Source: an uncultured Kocuria sp.
GTDB taxonomy: Bacteria; Actinomycetota; Actinomycetes; Actinomycetales; Micrococcaceae
Direction of reading: 5' to 3'
DNA: 64,000 bases
Assembly: GCF_947500125.1 (NCBI RefSeq)
Contig: NZ_CANMRA010000001.1
Span: 186,001-250,000 of the forward strand
Part shown: in pieces, positions 34,499 to 42,833 of the stretch
Numbering within the stretch: position 1 is the stretch's first letter
Layout: each line of letters starts with the position of its first letter
Position numbers and translations under genes: made by a program
The notes under the pieces: generated by a model
Told to the model about the DNA's origin: nothing
Database searches by the model: none
The model's input: only the letters and a program-made list of their open reading frames with translations

Positions 34499-35860
34499 AT
34501 GAGCGAGACACTCAACACCATCGGCGCCGACCGGCGCCGCACCCGGGACGACACCGTCCCGACCCGACCGCGCCGCCCGGAGCCGGCGGACCCGACACCG
34601 CCGTGGCGCCGCGTCCTGCGCCGGTGGCCCACGATCCTCAGCACCTGGCTCGTCGTGCTGGCCGCCGCGCTCGTGGCGGGCCTGCTGTGGCCGCCGACCT
34701 ACCAGGCGACCGCCTCGATGACCGTCACGCCGAGCGCGGTGAACCCGCTCACGGGTGACTCCGGCGTCGAGGACGTCGAGATGCAGACGGAGATGGCCAC
34801 GATGGCCTCGCGGCGCATCACGCTGCGGGCCGCCGCCCTGCTGCAGGACGTCCCCGTCGCGGAGGCCGACCCCGCGCTCGCCGAGGAGCTGCTCGAGCGG
34901 ATGTCGACCACCGCCCCGGACGACACCCAGGTGCTCCGCGTGACGGTGACCGCCGACGACCCGGCCCGGGCCGCCGAGCGGGCCAACGCCCTGGCCACCG
35001 CCTACCTGGCCGACCGCGGCGAGGACGTGCAGACCACCGCTGACGACACCCTGCAGCGCATCGACGAGTCCATCGCCGGCCTCGAGCGCAGCGACGACGA
35101 ATCCTCCAGCCTGCGGCAGCTGCGCGAGCAGCGCACCGCCCTGGCCCTCATCGCCCCGACCCCGGGCCGCGTGATCAGCGAGGCCACGCCGCCGCAGGAG
35201 CCCTCCTCCGCCGGCCTGCTCCTCTTCATCGCCGGCGGGCTGGTCGGCGGACTGGTCCTCGGCGCCCTCGCCGGCGCCTTCCGGGAGCGGGCCGACCGCG
35301 CCGTGCGCCGGCCCGACCGCCTGGCCGACGCGACCGGCTCGCCCGTGGTGGTGCTGAGCGCTGAGGACGACGAGGACGGCGCCCTCGAGCTGCTGCGCCG
35401 GCTCTCCCAGGACGAGGACCGCGCGGTGCCGCGGCCGGGCTCCCGGATCGCCGTGCACTCGACCCTGCCCGGTCAGGCCGCGGTCGTCGTCCAGGCCCTC
35501 GACAACGTGGTCTCCTCGTGGGGCGGCACCGTGGAGGTCGTGGGCGCGGACACGCTCACGGACTCCGTGGGTCCGCTGGGCGACACGAACTGGCTGGGCA
35601 TGGACGACACCACGCCCGCACTCCTCGTGGCCACGGTCCCGCCCCGTGCCGGTGCGGCGGAGCTGGCCGCGCTGACCGACCGGGTCGACGGCGTGGTGCT
35701 GGCCGTGGAGCCCCGTGGCCGGCTGCGCCGGTTCCAGGAGCGCTTCGAGCGGCTCAGCGGCCGCGGCGCCGCGGTCGTCCCCGCGTTCGTCGTGCAGCGC
35801 CAGACCCGCCCTGCGGCGGACCCGGCGCCCGCCCAGGAGACCGGTCCGCAGCACCGCTGA
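34499..35860 (+). CDS. Wzz-like chain-length protein with decayed BY-kinase-like domain
   Basis: A 453-residue inner-membrane protein; AGGGGGGA lies before ATG 34499. It has a polar N-terminus, TM1 near 48-64, an external domain with LWPPTYQATASMTVTPS and a coiled-coil-like region (~110-225), and TM2 near 243-262. That is the Wzz/CapA layout. The cytoplasmic part (~280-435) has the strand order of CpsD-type tyrosine kinases: RIAVHSTLPGQAAVVVQALD where Walker A should be, PALLVATVPP where Walker B should be, and DGVVLAVEPRGRLRR. The P-loop Lys and Ser/Thr are gone. It is probably a co-polymerase regulating polymer length without kinase activity. Confidence 0.85.
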   Translation: MSETLNTIGADRRRTRDDTVPTRPRRPEPADPTPPWRRVLRRWPTILSTWLVVLAAALVAGLLWPPTYQATASMTVTPSAVNPLTGDSGVEDVEMQTEMATMASRRITLRAAALLQDVPVAEADPALAEELLERMSTTAPDDTQVLRVTVTADDPARAAERANALATAYLADRGEDVQTTADDTLQRIDESIAGLERSDDESSSLRQLREQRTALALIAPTPGRVISEATPPQEPSSAGLLLFIAGGLVGGLVLGALAGAFRERADRAVRRPDRLADATGSPVVVLSAEDDEDGALELLRRLSQDEDRAVPRPGSRIAVHSTLPGQAAVVVQALDNVVSSWGGTVEVVGADTLTDSVGPLGDTNWLGMDDTTPALLVATVPPRAGAAELAALTDRVDGVVLAVEPRGRLRRFQERFERLSGRGAAVVPAFVVQRQTRPAADPAPAQETGPQHR

Positions 35861-35931
35861 CCGTCCGCCGGCGCCGCCTGGACCCGGGAGGTCAGGTCAG
35901 ATCCAGGCGCCGGCGGTCGAACGCCAGGGGC

Positions 35932-36011
35932 CAGGGAGCACGCACCGCGAGAGCGGGCGCTCCCTGGCCCCTGAGCACGTCCGCGAGGTCCTCGGCCGCG
36001 GCGGCGTCCGC
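35932..36011. repeat. Partial tandem copy of the ispE 3' end
   Basis: About 80 bp here repeats 36023-36102 with only a handful of substitutions, offset by 91 bp. The copied block encodes the last ~27 codons of ispE. In the downstream copy the stop is lost (TCA became CCA on the plus strand) and the frame runs on to about 35892. Confidence 0.85.
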
Positions 36012-36021
36012 GTCCCCGGGG

Positions 36022-36969
36022 TCAGGGAGCCCGCACCGCGAGAGCCGGCGTTCCCCGGCCCCTGAGCACGTCCGCGAGGTCCTCGGCCGCGGCGGCGTCC
36101 GCCACGAGGTGCGCCACGGTGGGCCCGGACCCGGACACGAAGCTCGCCAGGGCGCCGGCGGCCGCACCGGCGGCCAGCACGGGCGCCAGCTGCGGGGCGA
36201 GCGAGAGGGCCGCGGCCTGCAGGTCGTTGGCCAGCAGCGGGGCGAGCTCGGCGGCGCGCCCGGTGCTCAGGGCCTCCTCGAGGCCCGCCGGCAGCCGGGG
36301 CTGTGGGACGTTCTCGTGCGTGCGCAGGCGGTCCAGCTCGGCGTAGACCGCGGGCGTCGAGAGCCCGGCCTCGGCCGCCACCAGGACCAGGTGCAGCGGC
36401 GCCTCGGCCGTCACCGGCCGCAGGTGCGCCCCCGTCCCGGTGCCCACGGCCGCCCCGCCCGTCAGCGCGAACGGCACGTCGGCGCCGAGACCGGCCGCGA
36501 GCTCCAGCAGCGCGTCGTCGTCGAGCGCGGGCTCCCCGGAGACGCGGGCGGCGAGCCGGTTCACGGCGAGCAGTGCCGCCGCGGCGTCCGCGGAGCCCCC
36601 GCCCATGCCGCCGGCCACGGGCACGGCCTTGTCGATCTGCAGGTGCAGTCCGCCCGCGAGCGGCGGGAAGCGCGCGAGGACGGCCTCGGCGGCCCGGACC
36701 GCGAGGTTGGACCCGTCGGTGGGCACCGCGTCCAGCGAGAAGGTCCCGAGCTCGATCTGCTGGGCCACGAGCGAGCCCGGCACCGCCGCCACGCCCACGG
36801 TGGTCCCGGCGCCCCGGGTCGTCGTGGCCGTCACGGTCTCCCCCGTGCTCACCGCGCAGTACAGGCTCGCGACGTCGTGGTAGCCGTCCGGGCGCGGCGG
36901 GCCCGCGGCGAAGAACAGGTTGACCTTGCCGGGCGCGGCGGCGCGCTCCGTGGGCGGCGTCGTGGTCAT
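36022..36969 (-). CDS. ispE: 4-diphosphocytidyl-2-C-methyl-D-erythritol kinase
   Basis: A 315-residue GHMP kinase of the MEP isoprenoid pathway. It phosphorylates CDP-ME, feeding menaquinone, carotenoid and undecaprenol synthesis. [20 protein letters not shown] is the family N-terminus, [20 protein letters not shown] the ATP loop, and [14 protein letters not shown] the C-terminal GHMP motif. The ATG overlaps the rsmA stop (ATGA), the normal rsmA-ispE order. The last ~27 codons are duplicated immediately downstream, so the present stop may be a by-product of that duplication. Confidence 0.97.
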   Translation of the reverse strand: MTTTPPTERAAAPGKVNLFFAAGPPRPDGYHDVASLYCAVSTGETVTATTTRGAGTTVGVAAVPGSLVAQQIELGTFSLDAVPTDGSNLAVRAAEAVLARFPPLAGGLHLQIDKAVPVAGGMGGGSADAAAALLAVNRLAARVSGEPALDDDALLELAAGLGADVPFALTGGAAVGTGTGAHLRPVTAEAPLHLVLVAAEAGLSTPAVYAELDRLRTHENVPQPRLPAGLEEALSTGRAAELAPLLANDLQAAALSLAPQLAPVLAAGAAAGALASFVSGSGPTVAHLVADAAAAEDLADVLRGRGTPALAVRAP

Positions 36970-37868
36970 GCGCCGCGCGCCCCGGCGGTCAGTCCCGCGG
37001 CGGCACCGGCCTGCGCGATCCGGGCGAACTCGTGGACGTCCAGCTTCTCGCCGCGCTCCCCCGGGTCGATCCCGGCCGCCTCGAGGATCTCCCCGGCCGC
37101 CGCGGCGGAGCCCGCCCACCCGGCGAGGGCGGCCCGCAGGGTCTTGCGCCGCTGGGCGAACGCCGCGTCCACCGCCGCGAAGACCAGCTCCCGGTCCACG
37201 TCCGCCACCGGCTGCTCGCGGCGCACGAAGCGCACCAGGCCGGAGGCGATCTTCGGGGCCGGCCAGAACACGTTCTTCCCGATGGTCCCGGCCTTGGTGA
37301 CCTCGGCGTACCACGAGGCCTTCACCGACGGCACCCCGTAGACCTTGGAGCCCGGCGCCGCGGCCAGCCGGTCCGCGACCTCCTCCTGCACCATGACCAG
37401 CCCGCGGCTGATCGAGGGGAAGCGGGCCAGCAGGTGCAGCAGCACCGGGACGGCCACGTTGTAGGGCAGGTTCGCCACCAGGGCGGTGGGCTCGGCGGGG
37501 AGCTCCTCGACGCGCATGGCGTCCTGCTCGAGCACGCTCAGCCGGCCCGCCAGCTCAGGGCGCAGGCGCTCCACCGTGTGCGGCAGCTGCGCGGCCAGCG
37601 GCGGGTCGATCTCCACGGCCACGACCTGCTCGGCGGCGTCCAGCAGCCCGAGGGTCAGCGAGCCCAGCCCCGGGCCCACCTCGAGCACCGTCTCGTGCTC
37701 GCCCAGCCGCGCGGCGGCGATGATCCGCCGGATCGTGTTGGGGTCGATCACGAAGTTCTGCCCGAGCGTCTTGGTCGGCCGGATGCCGAGCTGCTCCGCG
37801 AGCGCGCGGATCTCCGCGGGCCCCAGCAGGGTGCGGGCGGCGGGCTCTGGCGCGCTGGATTCTGTCAC
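36966..37868 (-). CDS. rsmA: 16S rRNA (adenine1518/1519-N6)-dimethyltransferase
   Basis: A 300-residue SAM-dependent RNA methyltransferase. [15 protein letters not shown] is the signature N-terminus, [12 protein letters not shown] the SAM loop, [13 protein letters not shown] the second strand, and [14 protein letters not shown] the catalytic NLPY motif. It dimethylates two adjacent adenines near the 3' end of 16S rRNA; loss gives kasugamycin resistance. GTG at 37868 gives the usual length, and ATG at 37895 is the alternative start, close to the repeat array of palindromic element 3. Confidence 0.96.
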   Translation of the reverse strand: MTESSAPEPAARTLLGPAEIRALAEQLGIRPTKTLGQNFVIDPNTIRRIIAAARLGEHETVLEVGPGLGSLTLGLLDAAEQVVAVEIDPPLAAQLPHTVERLRPELAGRLSVLEQDAMRVEELPAEPTALVANLPYNVAVPVLLHLLARFPSISRGLVMVQEEVADRLAAAPGSKVYGVPSVKASWYAEVTKAGTIGKNVFWPAPKIASGLVRFVRREQPVADVDRELVFAAVDAAFAQRRKTLRAALAGWAGSAAAAGEILEAAGIDPGERGEKLDVHEFARIAQAGAAAGLTAGARGA

Positions 37869-37905
37869 CGCCCCATCGTATCGGCCCCTCGCCATCCCCC
37901 TCCCC

Positions 37906-38036
37906 GCCGAGCCCCCACGCCTCAACTCCCGCTGCCGCCGAGCCCCCACACCCCAGCTCCCGCTGCCGCCGAGCCCCCACCGCGGTCGCATGTCCCCACG
38001 AATCGGCGTGGGGATATGCGACATGGTTGGGAACTC
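37906..38036. repeat. Palindromic intergenic element, copy 3, with 31-bp array
   Basis: Three GCCGAGCCCCCAC units begin at 37906, 37937 and 37968, exactly 31 bp apart. The last merges into the left arm 37971-37997, followed by a 12-nt loop and the right arm 38010-38036, which ends GGGAACTC. The inner stem is GGTCGCATGTCCCC against GGGGATATGCGAC with several mismatches. It lies between rsmA and the divergent DUF559 gene. Confidence 0.85.
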
Positions 38037-38149
38037 GGCGGGGGCTCATCCCCGCTCCCCACTGACGTGCTGACCGTCCGATCCGCCTTCTTGTTCCTCG
38101 CTGCGGCGACGCCGGACCACCGGACCTCCGGCCGACCTATCAACGAGGC

Positions 38150-39046
38150 ATGACCGAGCTCATGAACCTCACCCAGCTGCACCACACCGGCCTCAGCGGC
38201 CACGAGATCCGGCGCCGCCTCCGCGACGGAGAACTCCACCGGGTCCACCCCGGCTACTACATGACGTCGGACGCCTACCGGCAGCTCAAGCCCGAGGAGC
38301 AGTCGTTGCTCCGGCACCGGGCGCTCAGCCGCGCTGCTTCCGTGCCGCCGGTGTTCTGTCTCGCCTCGGCCGCCCTGGTGCACGGCCTTCACCTGCGGCG
38401 TGTGCCAGCCCGCCTGCACACGCTCAGCCGACCGGGACAGGGAACCCACAACGGGTACGCCGACGTCGTCAGGCATCAGGAACCGTTGCCCGAGACCGAC
38501 ATCGTCACGGTCGGTGAGCTGCGGGCCACATCGGGCGAGCGCACCCTGCTGGACTGCGCCCGGCTGCTGCCTTTCGCCGACGCCGTGGTCCTGGCGGACC
38601 AGGCGCACCGTTTCGGTCTCACCCGGGTCCGGCTGGAGAACCGCCTGCCGGAGTGGACCCGCCGGCGGGGCGTGCGCAGGGCGCGGCGCGTGCTGGACGC
38701 CATGGACACGCGCTCCGAATCGGTGGGTGAGACGCTCACCCGGCTCATGCTGGCGGAGTCCGCCCTGCCGGCACCGGAACTGCAGTGGGTGATCGTGGGC
38801 CGGACGGGAACCTACCGGGCCGACTTCGCGTGGCCCGAGCAACGCCTGGTGCTGGAGTTCGACGGCGAGATGAAGTACGCCGGCGCTGCCGCCACCGTGA
38901 TCCGCAACGAGCGGCGGCGGGAGATCGAGATCCAGGAGGCGGGCTGGACCGTCATCCGCGTGGGGTGGCACGACGTCGTGCGCACTCCCGCCGCGACCGT
39001 CGCCCGGATCGAGGCCGCCCTGCACCGCTCGCCCGGCACCCGCTGA
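38150..39046 (+). CDS. DUF559 / AbiEi-like protein with nuclease-type C-terminus
   Basis: A 298-residue soluble protein. The N-terminal ~60 residues resemble the winged-helix domain of AbiEi-type antitoxins (LTQLHHTGLSGHEIRRRLRDG, then RVHPGYYM). The middle has SGERTLLDCARLLPFADAVVLAD. The C-terminal ~95 residues match DUF559, a Vsr-like PD-(D/E)XK fold: YRADFAWPEQRLVLEFDGEMKYAG supplies D-x3-P-E and E-x-D-G-x2-K, and QEAGWTVIRVGWHDV follows. Many actinobacterial genomes carry such genes with unknown function. It is bracketed by palindromic elements 3 and 4. Start at 38150, with another ATG at 38162. Confidence 0.88.
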   Translation: MTELMNLTQLHHTGLSGHEIRRRLRDGELHRVHPGYYMTSDAYRQLKPEEQSLLRHRALSRAASVPPVFCLASAALVHGLHLRRVPARLHTLSRPGQGTHNGYADVVRHQEPLPETDIVTVGELRATSGERTLLDCARLLPFADAVVLADQAHRFGLTRVRLENRLPEWTRRRGVRRARRVLDAMDTRSESVGETLTRLMLAESALPAPELQWVIVGRTGTYRADFAWPEQRLVLEFDGEMKYAGAAATVIRNERRREIEIQEAGWTVIRVGWHDVVRTPAATVARIEAALHRSPGTR

Positions 39047-39075
39047 CCTTCGCGGCCCCGCTGCCCTGCCCCGCC

Positions 39076-39277
39076 GACTCCCCACGCTGCTTCTGTTTCC
39101 CCATGAGGATCCATGGGGAAATGGAACCGCTTTGGGGGCTCGCCGCGTGGGGGCGCCACAGCCTGGGGACTCGGCGCCACGCGGCAACCCGGTTGTGGGG
39201 ACTCGCCGCTTGGGGCGACCACTGTGTGGGGGCTCGCCATGTGGGGGCGCCGCAGGGTGGGGGGTCGGCGGACCTGG
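39076..39277. repeat. Palindromic intergenic element, copy 4, with reverse 31-bp array
   Basis: The left arm 39076-39102 and right arm 39115-39141 are 27 nt each with a 12-nt loop ATGAGGATCCAT. Units starting TGGGG at 39133, 39164, 39196, 39227 and 39258 (31 or 32 bp apart) extend rightwards, mirror-oriented to the array of copy 3. It lies between the convergent DUF559 and tatD genes. Confidence 0.85.
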
Positions 39278-39292
39278 GGACGAAGCGGCCGG

Positions 39293-40315
39293 TCAGAATT
39301 GGCCGTAGACCTCTACCGTGTTCTGCCAGATGCGCTCGCACAGCGGCTCCAGCTCCTGCTCCAGGATCCCGGCCATGCCGCGCACCGTGTAGTTGACCAC
39401 GTAGCTGGCGTTGGGCCGGCCCCGGTAGGGGTGCGGGGTGAGGAACGGCGCGTCGGTCTCGGTGAGCACGAGCTCGGGGCGGGCGGTGCGCAGCGCGGAC
39501 TTGAGGTCATGGCTGTTCTTGAAGGTGACGGTCCCGGAGAAGGACATGTACCAGCCGTGCTGATTGCAGGTCCGGGCGAGTTCCTCGTCCCCGGAGAAGC
39601 AGTGGAAGACGGTGCGCTCGGGGGCGCCCTCCTCCAGCAGAACGGCGACGACGTCGGCGTGGGCGTCCCGGTCGTGGATCTGCAGCGCCTTGCCGGTCTC
39701 CTTCGCGAAGCGGATGTGCTCCCGGAAGGACGCCTTCTGGTGCTCCCGCCCCTCCCCCTCGGTGCGGTAGTAGTCGAGACCGGTCTCGCCGAAGACCCGG
39801 ACCCGCTCGTGCTCCCCCAGCTCCCGGATCGCGGCGAGCGCCTCGTCGAGGGTGCCGGCGGCCGCGAGCTTCGGCGCCTCGTTGGGGTGCAGCGCCACCG
39901 CGGCGAGCACCCGCGGGTCGGCCCGGGCGGCGGCCACGGCGAAGCGGGAGGACGGGACGTCGCAGCCGACCTGGACGAGCCCTCCCACCCCGGCCAGGGC
40001 GGCGGCGTCCGCGGCGTCCCGGACGGAGACCTGGACCTGGCCGTCCTGCAGGTCCAGGTGGGTGTGGTTGTCGACCACCGGGTGCGGCAGCGGCTCCGGC
40101 GCGGGCGGGTAGGCGAGGTTGCGGCGGCGACCGTCGTCGGCCTGGGCGGAGCGGCGCCGGGTGCCCTCCCCCGCGGGGACGTCCTCGGGCACGGCGTAGT
40201 GCTCGGGCTCGTAGGCGGCGGGGGCCGCGCCCGGGGCGGGGTGGGGCCGGGCGGCGGGGTCCGGCCACAGGGAGGCGGCGAGGAGGGTGGCGTTGGGGTC
40301 GGTCACGGGCGGCAC
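39293..40315 (-). CDS. tatD: TatD family metal-dependent DNase/hydrolase
   Basis: A 340-residue protein with an unusual ~75-residue Pro/Ala/Arg-rich N-terminal extension before the TatD core. Core motifs: VDNHTHLDL (metal His-x-His), GLVQVGCD, GETGLDYYRTEG (Glu ligand), IHDRDAHADVV, HCFSGDEELA and LTETDAPFLTP (Asp ligand). TatD enzymes act as 3'-5' exonucleases or deoxyribonucleases in repair. rsmA/ispE nearby fits the common metG-tatD-rsmA-ispE neighbourhood, interrupted here by the DUF559 gene and its repeats. Confidence 0.95.
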   Translation of the reverse strand: MPPVTDPNATLLAASLWPDPAARPHPAPGAAPAAYEPEHYAVPEDVPAGEGTRRRSAQADDGRRRNLAYPPAPEPLPHPVVDNHTHLDLQDGQVQVSVRDAADAAALAGVGGLVQVGCDVPSSRFAVAAARADPRVLAAVALHPNEAPKLAAAGTLDEALAAIRELGEHERVRVFGETGLDYYRTEGEGREHQKASFREHIRFAKETGKALQIHDRDAHADVVAVLLEEGAPERTVFHCFSGDEELARTCNQHGWYMSFSGTVTFKNSHDLKSALRTARPELVLTETDAPFLTPHPYRGRPNASYVVNYTVRGMAGILEQELEPLCERIWQNTVEVYGQF

Positions 40316-40503
40316 CTCACGGAGAGTACGGGACGGTCGGGAAGAGCAGGAAGGTCAGGGAGGTCGGGAAGAGCAGGCGAACAGGACGGGGAAGGGTTCG
40401 GGGCGGGGAACACGCGGGCTCGTTCCGCTCCGACCAATCTACGAGCTGCCCCGGGTGCGGACATACTGGGAGCAGCAGACGCGAGCAGGAAGCCGAGGAG
40501 CCC

Positions 40504-41454
40504 ATGGAGTCCTTCCCCCAGTACACGCAGGCGATCCTGGACCGGATCAACACGGTGATCGACGGCAAGCCCGAGGCGGCGCGCACGGCCCTGAGCGTGC
40601 TGCTGGCCGGCGGGCACCTGCTGGTCGAGGACGTGCCGGGCGTGGGCAAGACGATGCTGGCGCGCACGCTGGCCACCGCGATCGGCGGGACGGTCTCGCG
40701 CGTGCAGTTCACCCCGGACCTGCTGCCCACGGACATCACGGGCGTCTCGGTCTACGACCAGGCCCGGCGCGAGTTCGAGTTCAAGCCCGGGCCGGTGTTC
40801 GCCAACGTGGTGATCGGCGACGAGATCAACCGAGCGTCGGCCAAGACCCAGTCGGCTCTGCTCGAGTGCATGGCGGAGGGACAGGTCACGGCGGACGGCA
40901 CGACCTACCGGCTGTCGACCCCCTTCATGGTGGTGGCCACGCAGAACCCCGTGGAGATGGACGGCACGTTCCCGCTGCCGGAGGCGCAGCGGGACCGGTT
41001 CACGGCCCGGATCTCGATGGGCTACCCGGACACCGAGGCGGAGATGACGATGCTCACCGACCACGGCGGCGGCTCCCCGCTGGAGGGCCTGCAGCCGGTG
41101 GTCTCCCTCGAGGACGCGGCCCGCCTGGTCCAGCACGTGCGTGGCATCCACGTCTCGGACGCGGTGCGCGCCTACATCGTGGCCCTGGGCCAGGCCACGC
41201 GCTCGCACCCGCAGATCCGGCTGGGCGCCAGCCCCCGGGCGCTGCTCCAGCTGCAGGCCGCGGCCCGCGCGGAGGCGGCCCTGAGCGGGCGCGAGTACGT
41301 CCTGCCCGACGACGTGCGGGCGGTCGCGGTGCCGGTGCTCGCCCACCGCCTGATCCTGGACCGCCGCGCCGGCACGGACTCCGCGGAGGAGCTGGTGCGG
41401 GCGGTCCTGGACGAGGTGCGGGTTCCGGCCGAGCACACCCCCCGGACCCGATGA
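40504..41454 (+). CDS. MoxR-type AAA+ ATPase
   Basis: A 316-residue cytosolic AAA+ chaperone-like ATPase with Walker A EDVPGVGKTMLART, Walker B VVIGDEINRASAKTQSALLE, sensor VVATQNPVEMDGTFPLPEAQ and the arginine-finger region RDRFTARI. MoxR proteins activate partner proteins, often through DUF58 or VWA partners. It is first gene of a tightly overlapped three-gene operon with DUF58 and a transglutaminase-type protein. The 40316-40503 leader has one partial 27-bp repeat (GGTCGGGAAGAGCAGG at about 40338 and 40365). Confidence 0.96.
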   Translation: MESFPQYTQAILDRINTVIDGKPEAARTALSVLLAGGHLLVEDVPGVGKTMLARTLATAIGGTVSRVQFTPDLLPTDITGVSVYDQARREFEFKPGPVFANVVIGDEINRASAKTQSALLECMAEGQVTADGTTYRLSTPFMVVATQNPVEMDGTFPLPEAQRDRFTARISMGYPDTEAEMTMLTDHGGGSPLEGLQPVVSLEDAARLVQHVRGIHVSDAVRAYIVALGQATRSHPQIRLGASPRALLQLQAAARAEAALSGREYVLPDDVRAVAVPVLAHRLILDRRAGTDSAEELVRAVLDEVRVPAEHTPRTR

Positions 41455-42833
41455 GGCGCCGGCCGGACCCGGGGCCGACGGCGGAGGGCGAGCGGGCGGA
41501 GCAGCCCGTGGACTCCCGCGCCCGGTTCACGGGGCGCGGCTGGGCCTTCCTGGGGGCGGGCGCCCTGTGCCTGCTGCTGGCCACCTGGCTGGGCCGCAAG
41601 GACGTGCTGGCGCTGGCCCTGTTCCTCGGCGGGGCCCCGCTGTTCGCGGCCCTGTCCCTGTACGTGGTGAAGCCGAGGGTGCTGCTCAAGCGCGGCGTGG
41701 ACCCGGCGCTCGTGACGGCCGGGGACTCCGCCGTGGTCCGGCTGCGCGTGCGGCACCGGACCCGGCGCCGCGGGACGGTCACCGGGGCGGTCGCCGTGCA
41801 CGAGACCGTGCCGGAGCCGCTGGGCGGGGACCGCGAGCTGAGCGTCGAGGCCGGCGGGGAGCCCGCCGCCTACACCGTCCGCCCCCGCCGCCGCGGCGTG
41901 TACGCCCTGGGCCCGGCCACCGTGCGGGTCGCGGACCCGTTCGGGCTCGCCGCCGAGCTGCTCGACGCCTCCGAGCGCACGTCCCTGCACGTGGCGCCGG
42001 ACCCCGTGGAGCTGCCGGAGATCAGCGCCGACCGGCTGCGGGAGTCCGGCACCGACCCGTCCCGGACGGCGCAGCCGCAGCCGGGCCCCGACAACGTGAC
42101 CACCCGGGAGTACCGGCACGGGGACCCCATGCGGCGGGTCCACTGGGCCGCCTCCGCGAAGCACGGCCGGCTGATGGTCCGCCAGGAGGACCCCCGCAGC
42201 ACCCGCCGCCTCACCCTGGTCCTGGACCGCGACGAGACCTCGTGGCCCGGGGAGCGGCTGTGGGCCGGTGTGCTCCCCAGCACCGCCGAGTTCGAGTGGG
42301 CCGTGTCCTTCACCGCGGCCGTGATCGAGCACCTCACCCAGCGCGAGACCGCCGTGCACGCCCTCGACACCTTCGGCCGCCCCCTGCCCCGCGGCGGGGA
42401 GGACGACGACGCTCCCGCCCGCACCCGCGCCACGGCCGTCACCGACGACGGCGCCGAGGACGCCCGGCACGGGCTGGCCCGGGTGCGCCCCGAGCCCGCG
42501 CCCCGGGCGGGAGCGACCGGCGGGACGGACGGCGGTGTGCCGGCGGAGGACGCGCTGGCCGACCGGTTCGACCGCGACGGCCTGGTCCACCCCGTGCTGC
42601 TGGTCTCGGGGGACCTCGACGCGGCGGCCGCCGAGCGGGTCCTGCGCGGCACGCAGCGGGCGGCCGCCGGCAGCGCGGTGCTGGTGACCTCCTCCCCCGA
42701 CCGGGTCCCTGACGGGGCGGGCGTGCTCGAGGCGGCGGGCTGGTCCGTCGTCGTCGTGCCCGCCTCCGCCGCGCCCGAGGACGCGTGGGCGCAGCTGGGG
42801 ACCGCGGCCCGCACGGCCGGGGCCGGGCGATGA
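41451..42833 (+). CDS. DUF58 protein, MoxR partner
   Basis: A 460-residue membrane-anchored protein overlapping the MoxR stop (ATGA). Two hydrophobic helices lie near 29-68. A beta-rich domain follows (~75-180), then the DUF58 signature REYRHGDPMRRVHWAASA. After it comes a VWA-like Rossmann segment (TLVLDRDETSW, then VLLVSGDLDAAA) interrupted by an Ala/Asp/Gly-rich insert (~325-385). It forms the usual link between the MoxR ATPase and the downstream transglutaminase-type membrane protein. Molecular task unproven. Confidence 0.93.
   Translation: MRRRPDPGPTAEGERAEQPVDSRARFTGRGWAFLGAGALCLLLATWLGRKDVLALALFLGGAPLFAALSLYVVKPRVLLKRGVDPALVTAGDSAVVRLRVRHRTRRRGTVTGAVAVHETVPEPLGGDRELSVEAGGEPAAYTVRPRRRGVYALGPATVRVADPFGLAAELLDASERTSLHVAPDPVELPEISADRLRESGTDPSRTAQPQPGPDNVTTREYRHGDPMRRVHWAASAKHGRLMVRQEDPRSTRRLTLVLDRDETSWPGERLWAGVLPSTAEFEWAVSFTAAVIEHLTQRETAVHALDTFGRPLPRGGEDDDAPARTRATAVTDDGAEDARHGLARVRPEPAPRAGATGGTDGGVPAEDALADRFDRDGLVHPVLLVSGDLDAAAAERVLRGTQRAAAGSAVLVTSSPDRVPDGAGVLEAAGWSVVVVPASAAPEDAWAQLGTAARTAGAGR

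Noticed and set aside
37906-37970. Short CRISPR-like run beside rsmA
   Set aside because: Same reasoning: three degenerate 31-bp units leading into the hairpin, no conserved full-length repeat.
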